A stretch of 64,000 bases of DNA. Source: Bacillus sp. FJAT-25509 (lineage in GTDB: Bacteria; Bacillota; Bacilli; Bacillales; Bacillaceae_G). The position numbers and the translations under genes were made by a program. Of the stretch, positions 18,601 through 26,403 are shown in pieces. Location: NCBI RefSeq assembly GCF_001420605.1, contig NZ_LJIZ01000005.1, positions 32,415-96,414 on the forward strand, given 5' to 3'. The notes under the pieces are model-generated. The model was not told where the DNA came from. It worked only from the letters and a program-made list of their open reading frames with translations, and made no database searches. The stretch's first letter is position 1. Every line of letters starts with the position of its first letter.

Positions 18601-20677
18601 GAAGGACTTAGTAATGACGTTTAATCCAGGTACAACTTCATCTGATTGGATTTCTGCAGTGAAATCCGGAGGGGATATTAAATTTGGTACCTCATCTTCA
18701 CCATCAATAAAAACAAAAGTGATTATTGATGAAAATGCTGGAATATTGACTATTCCGTATGATTTGGTGAGAACGAATGGTGGAGCAGCTGTTTCAAAGA
18801 GTTTAATCGTTACAGCTCCAGGTTATGCTGACGTTAACTTAAATAATACAATTACACCTCAAACAGCACCTGCTATTACGCTTTCTGCACCGGCAGGAAC
18901 ACCGCAGTTTGGTGATAAATTAACTTACTCAATTAACGGTTCGGATAATCCACTGTGGAGAAGTTCAATTTTACTTGCAGCAACATCAGATCAATCAACA
19001 GATAATGGTGATGTTACAATTCAGTTATCATCGGCTACATCAGTAAAACCTTTTGTAACAACATCTGTATCAAATGGCACAGGAGTTGTATCAATTGATG
19101 GAAATGCAACACAATCGAATACAGCAGCAGGTAACAAAACTGTTAAGTTCATATCACCTTACTTTACACCAATTACAATTGCGCAACCATTTAATCAAAG
19201 AACAGCACCAACGCCTGTTTTAACGCCAAGTGGTGTAGGTAAACAAGTGATTATGACTGTTCCTAAAAATGATGAAAACATGAGATGGGCAAATGCTACA
19301 AAAGCAGTTACAGGTGATATTTCAGTAGGAGGCGTATCTGTTAAGTCGGATGCGACAATCTCTTCAGATGAAAGTAAAATTACAATTACGTTGCCAGGCA
19401 CTGCATTCCCAGCAACTGGTAATGTTGATGTTAAATTCAAAGCGTATTGTTACCCAGATACAACAGTAACTCAAGTAGTTAAGAGCAATCCGCCAGTGTT
19501 TGCTTCAAAAATAGCATATATTCAAGAAGATACACCGATTACTGTTACTCACGATCAGGATTCAGCGTGGATGACAGCGAATCCAGTTGTTTCATTAAAT
19601 GGAAAAGTAGTTGATCCAAGCAAGTATACTATTACAGATAAAGACCTTACATTTACTGACAGATCACTGTTCAAAGAACTAGGTGATCATGAATTTACAG
19701 TTACTGCGCCTGGTTATATTGACACTTCATTTACTGTTATCATAAGTGATGATTTGTCACATTTGATTTCAGCAACATCAGACAGCAATGGAAAAATTGA
19801 TCCAGACGGCTTCACTTCAGTGAAACATGGATCTAATCAAACGTTTAAATTCACACCGAATACCGGTTTTGAGATTGGAAGCGTTAAAGTTGATGGACAA
19901 GAAGTAACAGCAACAAATGGAGAATACACATTTACAAACGTAACGAAGAATCATTCAGTCGATGTGACATTTAAACAAATCGTTCATATCTTTACGGCAA
20001 CAGCTGGAACTAACGGAACGATTAGTCCAAGTGGTAGAATTACTGCGAATCACGGAACAAACCAAACGTTTACGATTACACCTTATGACGGTTTTGAGGT
20101 TGCAACGTTTAAAGTAGACGGAGTAGATGCACAGTTAATGAACAATACGTACACATTTACGAATGTTACGAAAGATCATACGATCAATGTAACGTTTAAA
20201 CAAATCGTACACACAATCACAGCTTCAGCTGGAAGCAATGGCTCAATCAGTCCAAGCGGAAATGTATCTGTAAATCATGGAAAGGATCAAACATTTACGG
20301 TTACACCGAATAAAGGCTATGAGGTTGCTACATTTACTGTTGATGGTGTGAATGCAAATCTTACAAATAACTCTTATACGTTTACAAATGTAACAAAAGA
20401 CCACACGATTAACGTAACGTTCAAGAAGATCGTTTACACAATCGTAGCATCGGCTGAAGGTAATGGAACGATCAGCCCTAGTGGAATACTTTCTGTGGAT
20501 CAAGGAGCAAATCAAACTTACACTATTACACCTGAGAAGGGTAGTTATGAGGTAGCAACATTTAAAGTAGACGGAGTAGATACAAAACTTACAAATAATA
20601 CTTACACGTTTACGAATATAAATAAGAATCATACAATTAGTGTAACTTTCAAACATAAAGGAAATAGTGGGAAGTAA
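12635..20677 (+). CDS. Giant secreted subtilisin-family (S8) protease with repeat-rich C-terminus
   Basis: 2680 aa, over three times the length of Vpr-type minor extracellular proteases. Order: signal peptide (cleavage near VPAFA, residue 29); I9-like propeptide (about 55-195); S8 catalytic domain with Asp297 (VIDTGLDYNHPDL), His362 (SHGTHVAG), oxyanion Asn457 (AAGNSGPG) and Ser702 (SGTSMATPHVAG); a PA-type insert between Asn and Ser; Fn3-like domains; two EF-hand/dockerin-like loops near 1523-1578 (GDVNGDDVIDMKDIE; ADFNFDGSIDYSDFE). Next come seven modules of about 100 aa centred on a conserved Trp (about 1670, 1786, 1906, 2004, 2107, 2215, 2309), resembling Shr-like/DUF1533 domains. Last come four InlB-type repeats of 75 aa. 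No LPXTG or SLH anchor is visible. The stop is premature relative to a fifth, frameshifted repeat. Confidence 0.88.
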   Translation: MGHRKMKKMVMSTFLATSTLLGYTVPAFAMTGGTTANDSKAVQFDSNSKLDLTQTQQLTNLYMQKLKFDPKLLDSSDQLDLIVQFNVDPAPIQMQNQQKNASSGKLSVNQESTPAVTLESAQTEVNQTHSNFKSFVGSMSKSLKSAGETSSIKIGREYTQVFNGLAVKIPKQALNDLLALPYVKGVYQNVKYAPIPASQSIGIPASVTGDGKISDQKTNPNLLPTIRSNRSNIQSASSTSDSSSVSEKTDNMQSGTVPPPGPEGPQSGETAVLDWLKIHDLQNENITGKGIKVGVIDTGLDYNHPDLAGEYQGGKDFVDNDNDPMETVYSDWLAAKNANDALPSYQQDPNFPTDYHNYITSHGTHVAGTIAGQSRSSSPYAVRGVAPEVQLYAYRVLGPHGGTDEAVMAGIEQSYKDGCKVINLSLGASYNDSLSPNAVAINNISDLGVTAVIAAGNSGPGAGTVGTPGAAAKAITVGAIATPTQVPTFDIHSYGATGEDSFAITNTRLIGKDFSESNSKLSGSTQYDIVDAGYGTPAWYDDLRNKKIDVKDKVVLVKRGAASMDLLMMYATNEHAKAMIVWNPSDNDALLFDDQGYYPFYFGSKGSTVYTLQIGKNDGTKFYNAFKAGTIKKISVSNAGNYTMPGNSLASFSSTGPVTGSLAIKPDVVAPGVDIFSTAPYDIWEPDNKDYSYNYQTMSGTSMATPHVAGMAALILSAHPNYKPEDIKVALMQTADAIDSQKSLFQIGSGKADPYQAVHSDMQFKVKDFIQSRSSTDDSSSSNIINVANTTGSFSFGYTARSEDGSVTKTGDLYITNNGTATKTFNSSSAFFKDAFLTNGKDGEAEGAKISISDVVSPTTELKSITVPAGGTVHLTVKFTAPDSAASGFYEAYINFINPDNPNETYRLPLAINVQSRGVDFRVQRKAITLAGKKNFNPNTYGVIPSSWAELRVKSQVDPSYGIRLYVMDLAGKNYIGYISTISTANISQGNLTYVPFLNNGLYYPYSAPISKDDPNLSVKLTQQLSTQKVVDEGGYNIQLRALDASTGKLYEQNSTVYVDNTPPTLQMDKGSEPGIYEIDADGPTTDGALKWFSGKTYDSNVDYMKDTGKETAVPAPPNYDTDTKVSQSLGKIDGMLGDSTEAPYVNYFLTPNEDGTFKFGVSKEDLVNTSADPKKEIYGEMFRFYPEDYSFSGNMDTQAKYYYFVKKGNEYVVVRYSRLDSPGSTTLNGVDPAFLTDKTLVSNGDNFKSTLSVKYPKNLVGGKFWISKLDYAELTDVDFSDQYKAFLASKGITTEKSWIHKDFDINGDYIFSFNLPQAVQAQGVLNTEDTKSGGVAQEMPLIDLKSKVTNDAGLDTIYPQWSALLPMITTYKDGENGTDRVPTFQDKFLYVRGGAYVSGTIKPEGFQNYATANVFGRTTPVTADGSGIEIKFEDSNTGGITKSIPIAQVPTGGANSLNLGIVQTGLFTTSLPMQAGTKPYNVTMKVPGHFTYYGSLSMTSSGQFGYSAGGNYSVNGSVMLAGDVNGDDVIDMKDIEAESTAYNDFVATPSTYTRVADFNFDGSIDYSDFEYIIKNIGKYNTTAPNADTLAGKIATTTSKNISLTGFNTIPSGSDLTAFNTVIKPVPYIKTSDSNAFVNYGKVNPFQLFSISYKTPDFNGASTIAQIDDTAWRNAVDGPGGQILIDGIDRKSSTNIYNGVSTNSIIDKVVSNKGQYEFDPTLFAKSGVHTIVFKAPGYMDRVMKFKMQDGVGNSFTLTAPNNVNTIGKALTFSRADGTGSTAAHYRDIWQPNITSITLTDPKGNVAKVFRGDELAALFNQVTPANATTFNFTIPAGVFSIPSFVDSNGFNNDWKIEIAADNFATYSFSQRINAFSAPTLTAEPNRYFNDSNSNPISIGVGTTNDTQAWRDAITAIQVGGITINRADFETNNITVGAPGTPIKIDKSLITVPGSIAISVIAANYQTVTVNQSFYKQGITLTSPAGTIYAGKDLVMTFNPGTTSSDWISAVKSGGDIKFGTSSSPSIKTKVIIDENAGILTIPYDLVRTNGGAAVSKSLIVTAPGYADVNLNNTITPQTAPAITLSAPAGTPQFGDKLTYSINGSDNPLWRSSILLAATSDQSTDNGDVTIQLSSATSVKPFVTTSVSNGTGVVSIDGNATQSNTAAGNKTVKFISPYFTPITIAQPFNQRTAPTPVLTPSGVGKQVIMTVPKNDENMRWANATKAVTGDISVGGVSVKSDATISSDESKITITLPGTAFPATGNVDVKFKAYCYPDTTVTQVVKSNPPVFASKIAYIQEDTPITVTHDQDSAWMTANPVVSLNGKVVDPSKYTITDKDLTFTDRSLFKELGDHEFTVTAPGYIDTSFTVIISDDLSHLISATSDSNGKIDPDGFTSVKHGSNQTFKFTPNTGFEIGSVKVDGQEVTATNGEYTFTNVTKNHSVDVTFKQIVHIFTATAGTNGTISPSGRITANHGTNQTFTITPYDGFEVATFKVDGVDAQLMNNTYTFTNVTKDHTINVTFKQIVHTITASAGSNGSISPSGNVSVNHGKDQTFTVTPNKGYEVATFTVDGVNANLTNNSYTFTNVTKDHTINVTFKKIVYTIVASAEGNGTISPSGILSVDQGANQTYTITPEKGSYEVATFKVDGVDTKLTNNTYTFTNINKNHTISVTFKHKGNSGK
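19756..20677 (+). repeat. Four tandem 225-bp InlB-type repeats
   Basis: Direct repeats beginning near 19756, 19981, 20206 and 20431, spaced exactly 225 bp. Each encodes a module of the form (V/H)TI-ASAGSNG-ISPSG-V-V-HG-NQTF-ITP--GYEV followed by FKVDG and YTFTNVTKDHTINVTFK. This is the bacterial repeat seen in many secreted Gram-positive proteins. The high DNA identity between copies 2, 3 and 4 suggests recent duplication or homogenisation. Confidence 0.8.
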
Positions 20678-20747
20678 CGGCACTACTAGCCCAAGTGGCA
20701 AAGTTTCAGTAATTGAAGGAGAAAGTAAAACGTTCAAGAAAATCTAA
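20664..20747 (+). pseudogene. Frameshifted remnant of a fifth C-terminal repeat
   Basis: In the +1-shifted frame the sequence continues as IVGSNGTTSPSGKVSVIEG, then ESKTFKKI and stop, clearly the start of another repeat of the protease (compare GSNGSISPSGNVSVNHG). Between the last in-frame K and GSNG there are 16 bases where intact repeats have 30, a net loss of 14 that shifts the frame. The tail also jumps from the first TF to the final TF-KKI of the repeat, so its middle is missing. Confidence 0.75.
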
Positions 20748-20816
20748 GTGTCGTTATACAATTAGAAAATATATTTTTTCGAATGAGGAATAAAAGGGCT
20801 TATTTTGAGTCACATC

Positions 20817-20850
20817 AGGCTGTCGAGACCTTCTCGGCAGTCTGTTTTTT
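20817..20850 (+). terminator. Intrinsic terminator after the giant protease
   Basis: Stem AGGCTGTCGAGA / TCTCGGCAGTCT (two G-U pairs) with a CCT loop and six T. Confidence 0.8.
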
Positions 20851-21350
20851 GTGTACAAATGAATATTAATAGGAGTAAAATTAGACTATGTATTAGCCAA
20901 AGAATAATTTAAATTTTGGGCTCATTAAATGATTCCAAAATAATAAGCAAATCATTCCTTTCGTTATATTCTTTTGTACGCAAGATAATATTAAAATAAG
21001 CGCTTACTATAAAAGTGTCTAGTTCATTAAGTATGAATGCTTTAGAATTTATTTTTCTAAAATAAGGACCTTAATGATAGATTTTTAACTTTTTTACATT
21101 CTTTAAATAGTTTATAATTATCAGATAAAGAAAAAATTTTTTTAGGGCAATTAGTAATAGAAATATACTATTAATTGGATATAATTAAATAGTGATATAC
21201 TATTATTAAAAGATGGTTTAAATGTGTTATACTATTAATAAGATATAATTGAGACAGAAAAGGTGTGTTCCTAGGTGGTGCCTTGCTTTTTGTGACACCT
21301 AAGCAGGAAAACCTACTTTTTTGCAAATAAAGGGGAAAAGGAAGGTTATT
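20851..21350. promoter_or_regulatory. mqo: mqo regulatory region with 32-bp periodic repeats and a structured leader
   Basis: About 500 bp, very AT-rich, no gene seen. Three direct repeats starting ATACTATTA lie at 21165, 21197 and 21229, exactly 32 bp apart; the outer two match at 20 of 22 bases. The middle copy forms the dyad AATAGT-GATAT-ACTATT. The last contains a -10-like TATAAT (21244-21249). Downstream, bases 21272-21316 can fold: TAGGTG pairs with CACCTA, and the loop CCTTGCTT can pair with AAGCAGG as a pseudoknot. A weak cre-like AAGCGCTTAC lies near 20997. AGGAAGG precedes ATG 21351. Confidence 0.5.
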
Positions 21351-22850
21351 ATGAGCAACAGACAAACTAGAACAGACATTATCTTAATTGGTGCTGGAGT
21401 CATGAGCGCGACTTTGGGATCATTACTAAAAGAATTAGCACCGGAAATGGAAATTAAAGTATTTGAGAAATTAGAAAAAGCAGGGGAAGAAAGCTCTAAT
21501 GAGTGGAATAATGCAGGTACGGGACATGCTGCATTATGTGAGCTTAATTATACATCAGAAAAAGCTGATGGATCGATTGATATTAGTAAAGCCATAAAAA
21601 TTAATGAACAGTTTCAACTTTCAAGACAATTTTGGTCATATCTTGTAAACAACGACTTGATTCGTAATCCACAGGACTTTATCATGCCAATTCCTCATAT
21701 GAGTCTAGTGCAAGGTAAAGAAGATGTGGAATTTTTAAACAAACGATTTGAAGCGCTTTCTAACAATCCTCTATTTAAAGGAATGGAATACTCAGAGGAC
21801 GCAAAAAAGCTGAAAGAATGGATTCCGCTAATCATGGAAGGACGCACATCTAATGAACCAATAGCGGCAACAAAAATAGACTCAGGAACGGATGTAAACT
21901 TTGGCGCTTTAACACGTATGATGTTTGAGCACTTAGAGAGCAAGAATGTCGAGATTAACTATAGACATAATGTTGAAGACATTAAACGTACTAGCGACGG
22001 CGGGTGGGAAGTAAAAGTGTATAATATGAGCACTGGAAATATTGATTCCCACATTGCAAAATTCGTATTTATCGGAAGCGGAGGAGCTAGTCTACCTTTA
22101 CTACAAAAAACTGGTATCCCTGAGTCAAAACATATTGGAGGGTTCCCTGTAAGTGGACTATTCTTAGTATGTAAAAATCAGGAAGTTGCAAAGCAACATC
22201 ACGCAAAAGTATACGGAAAAGCTAAAGTTGGTGCACCACCAATGTCTGTTCCGCATCTTGATACAAGATATATCGATAACCAAAAGTCATTATTATTTGG
22301 ACCTTTTGCTGGGTTCTCACCAAAGTTCTTAAAAACAGGTTCAAATATGGATCTGATTAGTTCTGTAAAACCTAATAACGTCATGACTATGTTAGCTGCA
22401 GGCGTAAAAGAGATGTCATTAACGAAATATTTAATCCAACAAGTCTTATTATCGAATGAAAAACGTATGGAAGAATTACGTGAATTTATTCCAAATGCTA
22501 AGAGTGAGGATTGGGATATCGTAGTTGCTGGTCAACGTGTACAAGTTATAAAAGACACGCCAGCTGGAAAAGGAACACTTCAATTCGGTACTGAAGTAGT
22601 TAGTGCAGCTGATGGTTCAATCGCAGCATTACTTGGAGCATCTCCAGGTGCTTCAACAGCGGTTCATGTAATGCTTGAAGTATTAGAAAAATGCTTCCCC
22701 GGGCATATGATGGAGTGGGCTCCAAAGATTAGAGAAATGATCCCTTCATTTGGCTTATCTCTAGAAGAACATCCAGAGCTTTTAGAGGAAATTCAAGCTT
22801 CAACTTCAAAAGCGCTTGGATTAAATGAAAAAGAGCTAGCTTATAGTTAA
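21351..22850 (+). CDS. mqo: Malate:quinone oxidoreductase
   Basis: FAD-dependent, membrane-associated Mqo oxidises L-malate to oxaloacetate and passes electrons to the quinone pool, bypassing NAD malate dehydrogenase in the TCA cycle. 499 aa, the usual length. N-terminal Rossmann FAD motif [18 protein letters not shown]; family segments [50 protein letters not shown] and [16 protein letters not shown]-terminal [20 protein letters not shown] use ATG 21351, which has AGGAAGG at ideal distance; an upstream in-frame start at 21321 lacks one. Monocistronic, with its own terminator. Confidence 0.96.
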   Translation: MSNRQTRTDIILIGAGVMSATLGSLLKELAPEMEIKVFEKLEKAGEESSNEWNNAGTGHAALCELNYTSEKADGSIDISKAIKINEQFQLSRQFWSYLVNNDLIRNPQDFIMPIPHMSLVQGKEDVEFLNKRFEALSNNPLFKGMEYSEDAKKLKEWIPLIMEGRTSNEPIAATKIDSGTDVNFGALTRMMFEHLESKNVEINYRHNVEDIKRTSDGGWEVKVYNMSTGNIDSHIAKFVFIGSGGASLPLLQKTGIPESKHIGGFPVSGLFLVCKNQEVAKQHHAKVYGKAKVGAPPMSVPHLDTRYIDNQKSLLFGPFAGFSPKFLKTGSNMDLISSVKPNNVMTMLAAGVKEMSLTKYLIQQVLLSNEKRMEELREFIPNAKSEDWDIVVAGQRVQVIKDTPAGKGTLQFGTEVVSAADGSIAALLGASPGASTAVHVMLEVLEKCFPGHMMEWAPKIREMIPSFGLSLEEHPELLEEIQASTSKALGLNEKELAYS

Positions 22851-22877
22851 TATTTATAAATAGCATAATAAAGTAAG

Positions 22878-22913
22878 GAACCTTCAATTGACTTTGACTT
22901 GAAGGTTCTTTTT
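22878..22913 (+). terminator. Intrinsic terminator after mqo
   Basis: Stem GAACCTTCAA / TTGAAGGTTC with an 11-nt loop and five T. Confidence 0.87.
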
Positions 22914-23251
22914 GCTGGGACAGGGAATAAGTGGATAATGACTAAATAACGAATAGTATGACGAATCATGTCGATTTAAATTTTTTGAAAAATTAAAAAA
23001 AAGTGTTCAGGATTTAAAAAAGAGGTGATATACTACTTACAACTGGTAATGACATCATTACTAAATGGTTATTGAAAGTGAAATAGGGGTGATGAAACTT
23101 TTATATTAGAAAATTAAACATTTTTTGTAAGCCTTTACAAGTTAACTGGTAATAACATCATTACAACGTATTCGTGAAGTTTTAAGGTGTCATTAGAGAA
23201 ACTACTCGATTGAAAGGCTATTAAACTTTTAAGAGAAAGAAGGGGAATGGG
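22914..23251. promoter_or_regulatory. Control region of the amino-sugar locus with two GntR-type operators
   Basis: Two near-identical 21-bp sites lie at 23041-23061 (AACTGGTAATGACATCATTA + C) and 23144-23164 (AACTGGTAATAACATCATTA + C), 103 bp apart; each contains the dyad TAATGA-CA-TCATTA or its one-base variant. The shared left half CTGGT matches HutC-subfamily operators. A cre-like TTGTAAGCCTTTACA (one mismatch to the consensus) is at 23125-23139, just before the second site. GAAAGAAGGGG precedes ATG 23252. No gene in this stretch. Confidence 0.65.
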
Positions 23252-24502
23252 ATGAAAAAGTGGCTTATTTTGCTACTAACCTTGGCTTTAGGCTTACTAG
23301 GATTGGCTGGATGTGGTAGCAGTGATACATCGGGGGATGCAAAAGATGGAAAGGTTGAAATTACTTACGGTTATTGGGATAAGAAGCAAGTTCCTGCGGT
23401 TGATGAAATTATAAAATTATTTAATGAAAAGTACCCTAATATTAAAGTGAAAACGGAGCTTACTCCATATGCACAGTATTTCCAAAAGCTAGAAACAGCT
23501 GCTACAGGAGGAGCATTGCCGGATGTTTTTTGGATGAACGGGGCTCATGTAGTCCAATATGCGGAAGGCAAAGTAATTGTCCCACTTAGTGACTTAGCAT
23601 CAAAGGATAACTATAGTCTAGACAATTATCCTAAGTCATTAGTCGATCTTTATACAGTTGACGGAAAACTTTATGGTATCCCAAAAGACTTTGATATAAC
23701 TGGATTTTGGTATAACAAAAAGATTTTTGATGAAGCAGGTATACCATACCCAGATGATACTTGGGATTGGAATAAGTTAAAAGAAGTAGCAAAGAAACTT
23801 ACAAATAAAGAAAAAGGTATTTATGGTTTTGCTGCTTTAATGGGTAACCAAGGCGGATATTATGACTTCATTTGGCAAAATGGTGGACATATTATTTCCG
23901 ATGACGGCAAGTCGGTCGGATTTGATCAACCTGAAGCAATTGAAGCACTTAAATATAATATTAGTTTTATAAAAGAAGGCTTGTCTCCAACACAAGCTCA
24001 AATGACGGAAACAGCACCATCAGAGTTATTCTCTTCAGGAAAAATTGCAATGATGTTTGATGGACCTTGGATGGTTCCAGAGTATAAGAAAAATCCAGAT
24101 TTAAATGTAGCTGTTGTACCAAAAGGAAAACAACGTGCAGTTTCTATTCATGGATTATCAAATGTAATTGCGGCGAATACGAAGCATAAAGATGCTGCTT
24201 GGAAGTTTGTTCAATTCCTTGGTTCTAAAGAAGCAGCAGAAGTGTATGCGAAAACTGGTACAGTAATCCCTGCTTACAACGGTACACAAGATGCTTGGCT
24301 AAAAGCTGTTCCAAATTTAAATCTTCAAGCCTTTATTGATGGAGTTGACTATTCAGTTCCACTACCTAGTGTGAAAAATACAGGCGAAATCTGGCAGTAT
24401 GAAACAGATATCTTGAAAAAAGCATGGAGTAATGAAGAAAGTGTTGAAGATGCTGCAAAAGAATTAACGAAAAAGGCAGACGAGGCACTAGCTAAGAACT
24501 AA
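23252..24502 (+). CDS. Sugar ABC transporter substrate-binding lipoprotein
   Basis: 416-aa extracellular solute-binding protein of family 1. Lipoprotein signal with lipobox GLAGC; the Cys at about residue 21 is followed by GSSDTSGDAKDG. Typical features: ITYGYWDKKQVPAVDEIIKLFNEKYPNIKVKTE, ALPDVFWMNGAHVVQYA, LYGIPKDFDITGFWYNKKIFDEAG and KIAMMFDGPWMVPEYK. It delivers a sugar to the two permeases encoded next. Neighbouring catabolic genes suggest GalNAc or a GalNAc-containing glycoside. Two operator-like sites lie upstream, and an RNA hairpin after its stop may raise its level relative to the permeases. Confidence 0.88.
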   Translation: MKKWLILLLTLALGLLGLAGCGSSDTSGDAKDGKVEITYGYWDKKQVPAVDEIIKLFNEKYPNIKVKTELTPYAQYFQKLETAATGGALPDVFWMNGAHVVQYAEGKVIVPLSDLASKDNYSLDNYPKSLVDLYTVDGKLYGIPKDFDITGFWYNKKIFDEAGIPYPDDTWDWNKLKEVAKKLTNKEKGIYGFAALMGNQGGYYDFIWQNGGHIISDDGKSVGFDQPEAIEALKYNISFIKEGLSPTQAQMTETAPSELFSSGKIAMMFDGPWMVPEYKKNPDLNVAVVPKGKQRAVSIHGLSNVIAANTKHKDAAWKFVQFLGSKEAAEVYAKTGTVIPAYNGTQDAWLKAVPNLNLQAFIDGVDYSVPLPSVKNTGEIWQYETDILKKAWSNEESVEDAAKELTKKADEALAKN

Positions 24503-24510
24503 AAAAATGA

Positions 24511-24558
24511 AGAGAAGAAGCTCTCTAAGGTCTAGAATGACTTCTTCTCTTTATTTCT
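24511..24558 (+). terminator. Intercistronic hairpin after the binding-protein gene
   Basis: Stem AGAGAAGAAG / CTTCTTCTCT with a 20-nt loop and a T-rich tail (TTTATTTCTCTT). It probably acts as a partial terminator or 3' stabiliser so that binding protein exceeds permease, as in many ABC sugar operons. Confidence 0.6.
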
Positions 24559-24577
24559 CTTAAAAGGAGTGAATACA

Positions 24578-25525
24578 GTGAAGGAAATGCCTCTACAAGT
24601 TGAAATAAAATCAAAAAGTAAATTAAAGATCCCAAGCTTAGCAAAGACGAGAAAACGATCTGATTATCTTTGGGCGTATTTTATGATTGCACCAACAATG
24701 ATTGGTTTAACAATTTTCTACTTATGGCCAATTATCCAAACGATTTACTTCAGTTTTACGGAATGGGGAGCATTTGGGCAATATGAGTGGACAGGATTGG
24801 ATAATTATAGACGCATGCTAGAAGATTCTAATCTGTTGCAGTCATTTAAAAATACAGGAATTTATATCATTTTTACAGTTCCAATCGGTATTTTCTTATC
24901 GATTCTTATAGCAGTTCTCTTAAACCAAAAAATTAAGGGTAAGTCTGTTTATCGAACACTGTATTTTTTACCTGTTATTACCATGCCAGCAGCAATCGCT
25001 ATGGTTTGGAGATGGCTATATAATTCTGACTATGGGCTGCTAAATTATCTTTTATCCATCTTTGGAATTAAAGGTCCACAGTGGGTAAGTGATCCGAAAG
25101 TTGCACTATATTCAATAATTGTCGTAGCAATTTGGAGTGGGCTCGGTTATAACATGGTTATTTTTCTTTCAGGGCTTCAAGGGATTCCAAAAACATATTA
25201 CGAAGCAGCGGAAATAGATGGTGCTGGGCCAATCAGGGTCTTCTTTAAAATAACACTACCGTTACTTTCCCCAGTTATATTCTTCGTAACAATCATGTCC
25301 TTTATTGGGGCATTCCAAGTGTTTGATTTAATTTTTATGATGATTGGGAAAAGCAGTACAGCACTGGAAAGTACTCAATCAATCGTCTATTTATTTTACC
25401 AGCACGCATTCGTGTTAAATGATAAAGGTTATGCTGCCGCAATTGCAGTTTTACTATTAATCATTATTTTAATCATTACAGCGATTCAAATGGTTTTACA
25501 AAAGAAATGGGTTCATTATGATTGA
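24578..25525 (+). CDS. Sugar ABC transporter permease (MalF type)
   Basis: 315-aa inner permease with six predicted membrane helices (first at YFMIAPTMIGLTIFYLWPII). The cytoplasmic EAA loop is YYEAAEIDGAGPIRVFFKITLPLLSP, which contacts the ATPase. The start is GTG 24578 with AAGGAG 8 bases upstream; the longer frame from GTG 24569 would overlap that ribosome site. Paired with the next permease. No ATPase gene is in the locus, so a shared MsmX-type ATPase is assumed. Confidence 0.88.
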   Translation: MKEMPLQVEIKSKSKLKIPSLAKTRKRSDYLWAYFMIAPTMIGLTIFYLWPIIQTIYFSFTEWGAFGQYEWTGLDNYRRMLEDSNLLQSFKNTGIYIIFTVPIGIFLSILIAVLLNQKIKGKSVYRTLYFLPVITMPAAIAMVWRWLYNSDYGLLNYLLSIFGIKGPQWVSDPKVALYSIIVVAIWSGLGYNMVIFLSGLQGIPKTYYEAAEIDGAGPIRVFFKITLPLLSPVIFFVTIMSFIGAFQVFDLIFMMIGKSSTALESTQSIVYLFYQHAFVLNDKGYAAAIAVLLLIIILIITAIQMVLQKKWVHYD

Positions 25526-25539
25526 AGGAGGAGTAACCA

Positions 25540-26373
25540 TTGGAGAAAGCAAGACTTCAGATCACAAGTAAAACCATCTTAATTCATTTAATTCTAATTG
25601 TCGGCGCCTTGGCGATGGTCTTCCCTTTTATATGGATGTTACTAACTTCATTAAAAACTTATGCTGAGTCGATTCATGTTCCGCCTGTTATTGTTCCAAA
25701 GCATTTCCAGTGGGTGAATTATAAAGATGTTTTTGATTTACTACCATTCTTTAAATTTATGTTTAACACGCTAATCATTACAGTGATTCGTACTATTGGA
25801 CAATTATTATTATGTTCTTTAGCTGCATACGCATTTGCGAGAATTGAATTTCCAGGAAGAAATATTCTTTTTTTAATAGCTTTATCGGTTTTAATGGTAC
25901 CAGGCCAGGTCTTTTTATTGCCACAATATATGATCATGGTGAAATTAGGCTGGTTAAACACTTTACAAGCAGTAGTAGTTCCAGGTCTATTTAGTGCATT
26001 TGGTACGTTCCTTTTAAGACAGTTTTTTATGGGGTTACCAAAGGAATTAGAAGAAGCAGCTAGATTAGATGGCTGTAATCATTTCCAAATTTATTGGAAA
26101 ATCATGCTTCCTTTAGCAAAGCCAGGTTTAGTTGCTTTAGGTATATTTACAACGCTATGGAGCTGGAATGAATTAATGTGGCCAATGATTGTTAATAGCT
26201 CACCAGAATCAATGACGTTATCCGTCGGTTTGTCATCACTGCAAGGACAATATCTAACAAATTACCCAGTATTAATGGCAGGATCATTCTTAGCAATTTT
26301 ACCAATGCTTATTTTATTTATGATTTTGCAAAAACAATTTATTGAAGGAATTGCAGTTACAGGAAATAAATAA
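25540..26373 (+). CDS. Sugar ABC transporter permease (MalG type)
   Basis: 277-aa permease with six predicted membrane helices. EAA loop: LPKELEEAARLDGCNHFQIYWKIMLPLAKP. The C-terminal LQKQFIEGIAVTGNK is typical of MalG-type subunits. TTG start at 25540 with GGAGGAG about 8 bases upstream. It follows the first permease by 14 bases and precedes the Gfo/Idh gene by 30, so these form one operon. Confidence 0.88.
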   Translation: MEKARLQITSKTILIHLILIVGALAMVFPFIWMLLTSLKTYAESIHVPPVIVPKHFQWVNYKDVFDLLPFFKFMFNTLIITVIRTIGQLLLCSLAAYAFARIEFPGRNILFLIALSVLMVPGQVFLLPQYMIMVKLGWLNTLQAVVVPGLFSAFGTFLLRQFFMGLPKELEEAARLDGCNHFQIYWKIMLPLAKPGLVALGIFTTLWSWNELMWPMIVNSSPESMTLSVGLSSLQGQYLTNYPVLMAGSFLAILPMLILFMILQKQFIEGIAVTGNK

Positions 26374-26403
26374 AAATCTTACAAAGCTTGGAGGAAACTG
26401 ATT

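Noticed and set aside
12635..20677. Non-ribosomal peptide or polyketide synthase, suggested by the 8-kb single frame
   Set aside because: The motifs are those of a subtilisin-type protease with surface-protein repeats; no adenylation, ketosynthase or carrier motifs are present.
20243..20737. 164-codon minus-strand frame with Cys/Ile-rich translation
   Set aside because: It is the complement of the tandem InlB-type repeats; its apparent internal repetition merely mirrors them.
20994..21010. cre-like AATAAGCGCTTACTAT upstream of mqo
   Set aside because: It has the symmetrical AAGCGCTT core but lacks the conserved TG on either strand, and it lies about 340 bp from the mqo start. Kept only as a remark.
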